From an uncultured Clostridia bacterium (GTDB lineage: Bacteria > Bacillota > Clostridia > Oscillospirales > Oscillospiraceae), in assembly GCA_937907715.1 (NCBI GenBank), contig CALERM010000243.1, forward strand, positions 1-15,372: DNA of 15,372 bases, in the 5' to 3' direction. Both the position numbers and the translations under genes were made by a program. Below, piece by piece: positions 13,605 to 15,372 of the stretch. The first letter of the stretch is position 1, and each line of letters opens with the position of its first letter. The notes beneath the pieces are model-generated. The model was not told the DNA's origin. It saw nothing but the letters and a program-made list of their open reading frames with translations, and searched no databases.

Positions 13605-14518
13605 ATCTGCATGATTATCTGTCCGTTGCACCGGAAATCGCCGACGCGCTTGCAGCAGGCAAGCCTGTTGTTGCTCTGGAATCCACCATTCTCAGCCACG
13701 GCATGCCATATCCGGAGAATGTCGAATTTGCCCACAAGGTAGAAAAAATCGTCCGCGAAGAGGGCGCCATCCCCGCAACGACCGCTATCATCGGCGGCAA
13801 GCTGAAGGTCGGTCTGAACGACGAAGAGCTGCTGACCATGTGCAAGGCGGAGAACGTCGGCAAGGTCAGCCGCCGTGATGTCGCTGTGTATCTTGCCACC
13901 GGTCAGACCGGCGCAACGACCGTCGCAACGACCATGATCATTGCAAGCCTCGCCGGCATCCGCTTCTTCGCAACCGGCGGCATCGGCGGCGTGCATCGCG
14001 GCGCGGAAAGGACGATGGACATTTCCGCAGACCTTCAGGAGCTGGCAAACACCCCCGTCTGCGTCGTCTGCGCGGGCGCAAAGAGCATTCTGGACCTCGG
14101 TCTGACGCTCGAGTACCTCGAAACCTATGGCGTGCCGGTTCTTGGTCTTCGCACCGACGAGCTGCCCGCATTCTACTGCCGCACCTCCGGCTACAAGCTG
14201 GACTACAACTGCCAGGATGAAGAGACTGTGGCAAAGATCATGAAGACCAAGTGGGACGTGGGTCTCAAGGGCGGCGCCGTCGTCGGCAACCCCATCCCCG
14301 AGCAGTACGCGATGGATCCCGACTACATGAACAAAATCATCGACCAGGCAGTCGCACAGGCAAATGCCGAGCATATCCACGGCAAGGCAATCACCCCGTT
14401 CCTGCTTGCCCACATCAAGGACATGACCGGCGGCAGCTCGTTCGCGGCAAACCTCGAGCTTGCCTACAACAACGCCCGCGCCTGCTCCAGAATCGCCTGC
14501 GCCTACGCAAAGCTGTAA
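13601..14518 (+). CDS. psuG: Pseudouridine-5'-phosphate glycosidase
   Basis: A 305-residue enzyme of normal length, highly typical of the family (formerly IndA-like). It splits pseudouridine 5'-phosphate at its C-C glycosidic bond into uracil and ribose 5-phosphate, and depends on Mn2+. Motifs: VVALESTILSHGMPYP (23-38), PATTAIIGGKLKVGL (58-72), FATGGIGGVHRGA (123-135) and VCAGAKSILDLGLTLEYLET (156-175). Lys161 in the last one aligns with the lysine that forms the covalent sugar intermediate in E. coli PsuG. The start codon overlaps the psuK stop, and AAAGGAG lies upstream inside psuK. With psuK it forms a complete two-step route from pseudouridine to uracil and ribose 5-phosphate. No nucleoside transporter is adjacent. 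Confidence 0.97.
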   Translation: MNLHDYLSVAPEIADALAAGKPVVALESTILSHGMPYPENVEFAHKVEKIVREEGAIPATTAIIGGKLKVGLNDEELLTMCKAENVGKVSRRDVAVYLATGQTGATTVATTMIIASLAGIRFFATGGIGGVHRGAERTMDISADLQELANTPVCVVCAGAKSILDLGLTLEYLETYGVPVLGLRTDELPAFYCRTSGYKLDYNCQDEETVAKIMKTKWDVGLKGGAVVGNPIPEQYAMDPDYMNKIIDQAVAQANAEHIHGKAITPFLLAHIKDMTGGSSFAANLELAYNNARACSRIACAYAKL

Positions 14519-14540
14519 GCATTTCGTTTTCAGCACGCAC

Positions 14541-14574
14541 AACGCCCCGGAAACATCGTTTCCGGGGCGTTTTC
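14541..14574 (+). terminator. Intrinsic terminator of psuK-psuG
   Basis: AACGCCCCGGAAAC (14541-14554) pairs perfectly with GTTTCCGGGGCGTT (14558-14571) across an ATC loop, then TTTCTTTC. The U-tract is good only in the plus direction; on the minus strand the stem is followed by GTGCGTGC, so it is less likely to be efficient for galT. Confidence 0.9.
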
Positions 14575-14576
14575 TT

Positions 14577-15372
14577 TCAGCCTTCTCTGACACAGTCGAG
14601 GAATTTGCGAAGGTGTTCTCTTCCCTCCGGCGTCGGTTTGTAGACGCCCGCACATTCGAGCACCTGCGCGAAAACCTGTCCGATCTCATCCTTGATGATC
14701 TCCTCGGCATTGTCGGCGTTGAACTCCGGATGTCTGCCCATGAAGTCGTCTGCCCAATCCGCGTGCTTGGCAAGCGTTTCCGACGTTCTAAGGTCTTCGC
14801 CGTTCAGCAGTGCCGTTTTGAGGTCAGCCATTTCTTTTTTCAGGCGTTCCGGCAGCACCGCCAGACCCATGACCTCGATCAGACCGATGTTCTCCTTCTT
14901 GATGTGGTGGAGCTCTTCGTGCGGATGGTAAAGCCCCATCGGATGCTCCGGCGTGGTCAGGTTGTTCCGCAAGACCAAATCCAATTCATACTTCCCGTTC
15001 CGCATGCGAGCGATTGGCGTAATGGTGTTGTGCGGCTCGCCATCGGTCTCCGCGAAGATCATCGCGTCGGGGTCAGAATAGCCACGCCACTTGGAGAGAA
15101 TTTTCCCCGCGAGGTCACAAAGATGCTGCTTGTTCGCAGAGTTCAGGCGCAGCACCGTCATTGGGTACTTTACGACGCAGCAATCCACATCTGCAAAGCC
15201 CGGAACGTCAAAGTCAAACTCTTTTTCCGCCTTCTCCATCGGGAACGTGTGATGTCCGCCTTGGAAATGCTCATGCGCCAGAATGCTGCCGCCGACAATG
15301 GGGAGGTCTGCGTTCGAGCCGAGGAAATAGTGCGGGAACTGCTCGACAAATGAAAACAGCTTGTCGAATGCC
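14577..15372 (-). CDS. galT: Hexose-1-phosphate uridylyltransferase, Firmicutes (class II) type, 3' part
   Basis: The reading frame stays open to the right edge of the window, so the N-terminal part is outside; 264 residues are visible. It swaps UMP between UDP-glucose and galactose 1-phosphate in the Leloir pathway. The edge-proximal part reads FPHYFLGSNADLPIVGG, then SILAHEHFQGGHHTFPMEKA, which contains the His-x-His active-site region of the family. Downstream, FAETDGEPHNTITPIARMRN and ELHHIKKENIGLIEVMGLAV are hallmarks of the class II enzyme. A Met at 15239 is internal and is not the start, because the conserved active site lies upstream of it. It converges on psuG. No other galactose gene is in view. 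Confidence 0.95.
   Translation of the reverse strand, partial: AFDKLFSFVEQFPHYFLGSNADLPIVGGSILAHEHFQGGHHTFPMEKAEKEFDFDVPGFADVDCCVVKYPMTVLRLNSANKQHLCDLAGKILSKWRGYSDPDAMIFAETDGEPHNTITPIARMRNGKYELDLVLRNNLTTPEHPMGLYHPHEELHHIKKENIGLIEVMGLAVLPERLKKEMADLKTALLNGEDLRTSETLAKHADWADDFMGRHPEFNADNAEEIIKDEIGQVFAQVLECAGVYKPTPEGREHLRKFLDCVREG

Noticed and set aside
14577..15239. A complete galT starting at the ATG at 15239
   Set aside because: The same frame continues to the window edge and encodes the conserved active-site HEHFQGGHH upstream of this Met, so the gene is cut by the window rather than short.

Overview
The window reads as chromosomal DNA of a GC-rich Clostridia bacterium, most like the Oscillospiraceae/Ruminococcaceae gut lineages. 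This is inferred from the gene families: a type III glutamine synthetase, the Firmicutes-type (class II) GalT, an OmpR-family regulator with a clostridial-style sensor kinase, and PsuK/PsuG. Strong GGAGG ribosome binding sites, a Gram-positive lipoprotein and tight hairpin terminators point the same way. I found no tRNA, rRNA, CRISPR array, transposase or phage gene.

Layout, left to right. (1) 1-1044: the 3' end of a DnaK-type chaperone gene, followed 25 nt later by a GNAT acetyltransferase, ending at a perfect bidirectional terminator. (2) 1060-3200, minus strand: a YfcE-type metallophosphoesterase, then an unrecognised 499-residue lipoprotein. (3) 3339-5594, plus strand: a monocistronic glnN with its own promoter and terminator. 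(4) 5596-8579, minus strand: argG then argH, the last two steps of arginine synthesis. A near-consensus ArgR box overlaps the argG promoter. The 316-nt argG-argH spacer holds two perfect 107-bp tandem repeats and a terminator-like hairpin just before argH. (5) 8697-9432, minus strand: a flavodoxin-fold protein with a compact cysteine cluster. (6) 9444-12419, plus strand: a two-component system (OmpR-type regulator and six-pass histidine kinase), whose promoter carries phased TCTTAAG-type half-sites. (7) 12433-14574, plus strand: psuK-psuG for pseudouridine breakdown, with a helix-turn-helix domain fused to the kinase. (8) 14577-15372, minus strand: the 3' part of galT, running off the window.

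Most genes sit in one- or two-gene transcription units bounded by intrinsic terminators, so the window is mainly ordinary core metabolism and sensing. Nitrogen assimilation (glnN) and arginine synthesis (argG/argH) are neighbours but run in opposite directions. The least ordinary part is the argG-argH spacer with its exact 107-bp duplication, self-complementary segments and the hairpin before argH. I see no gene cluster that amounts to a clearly new system.
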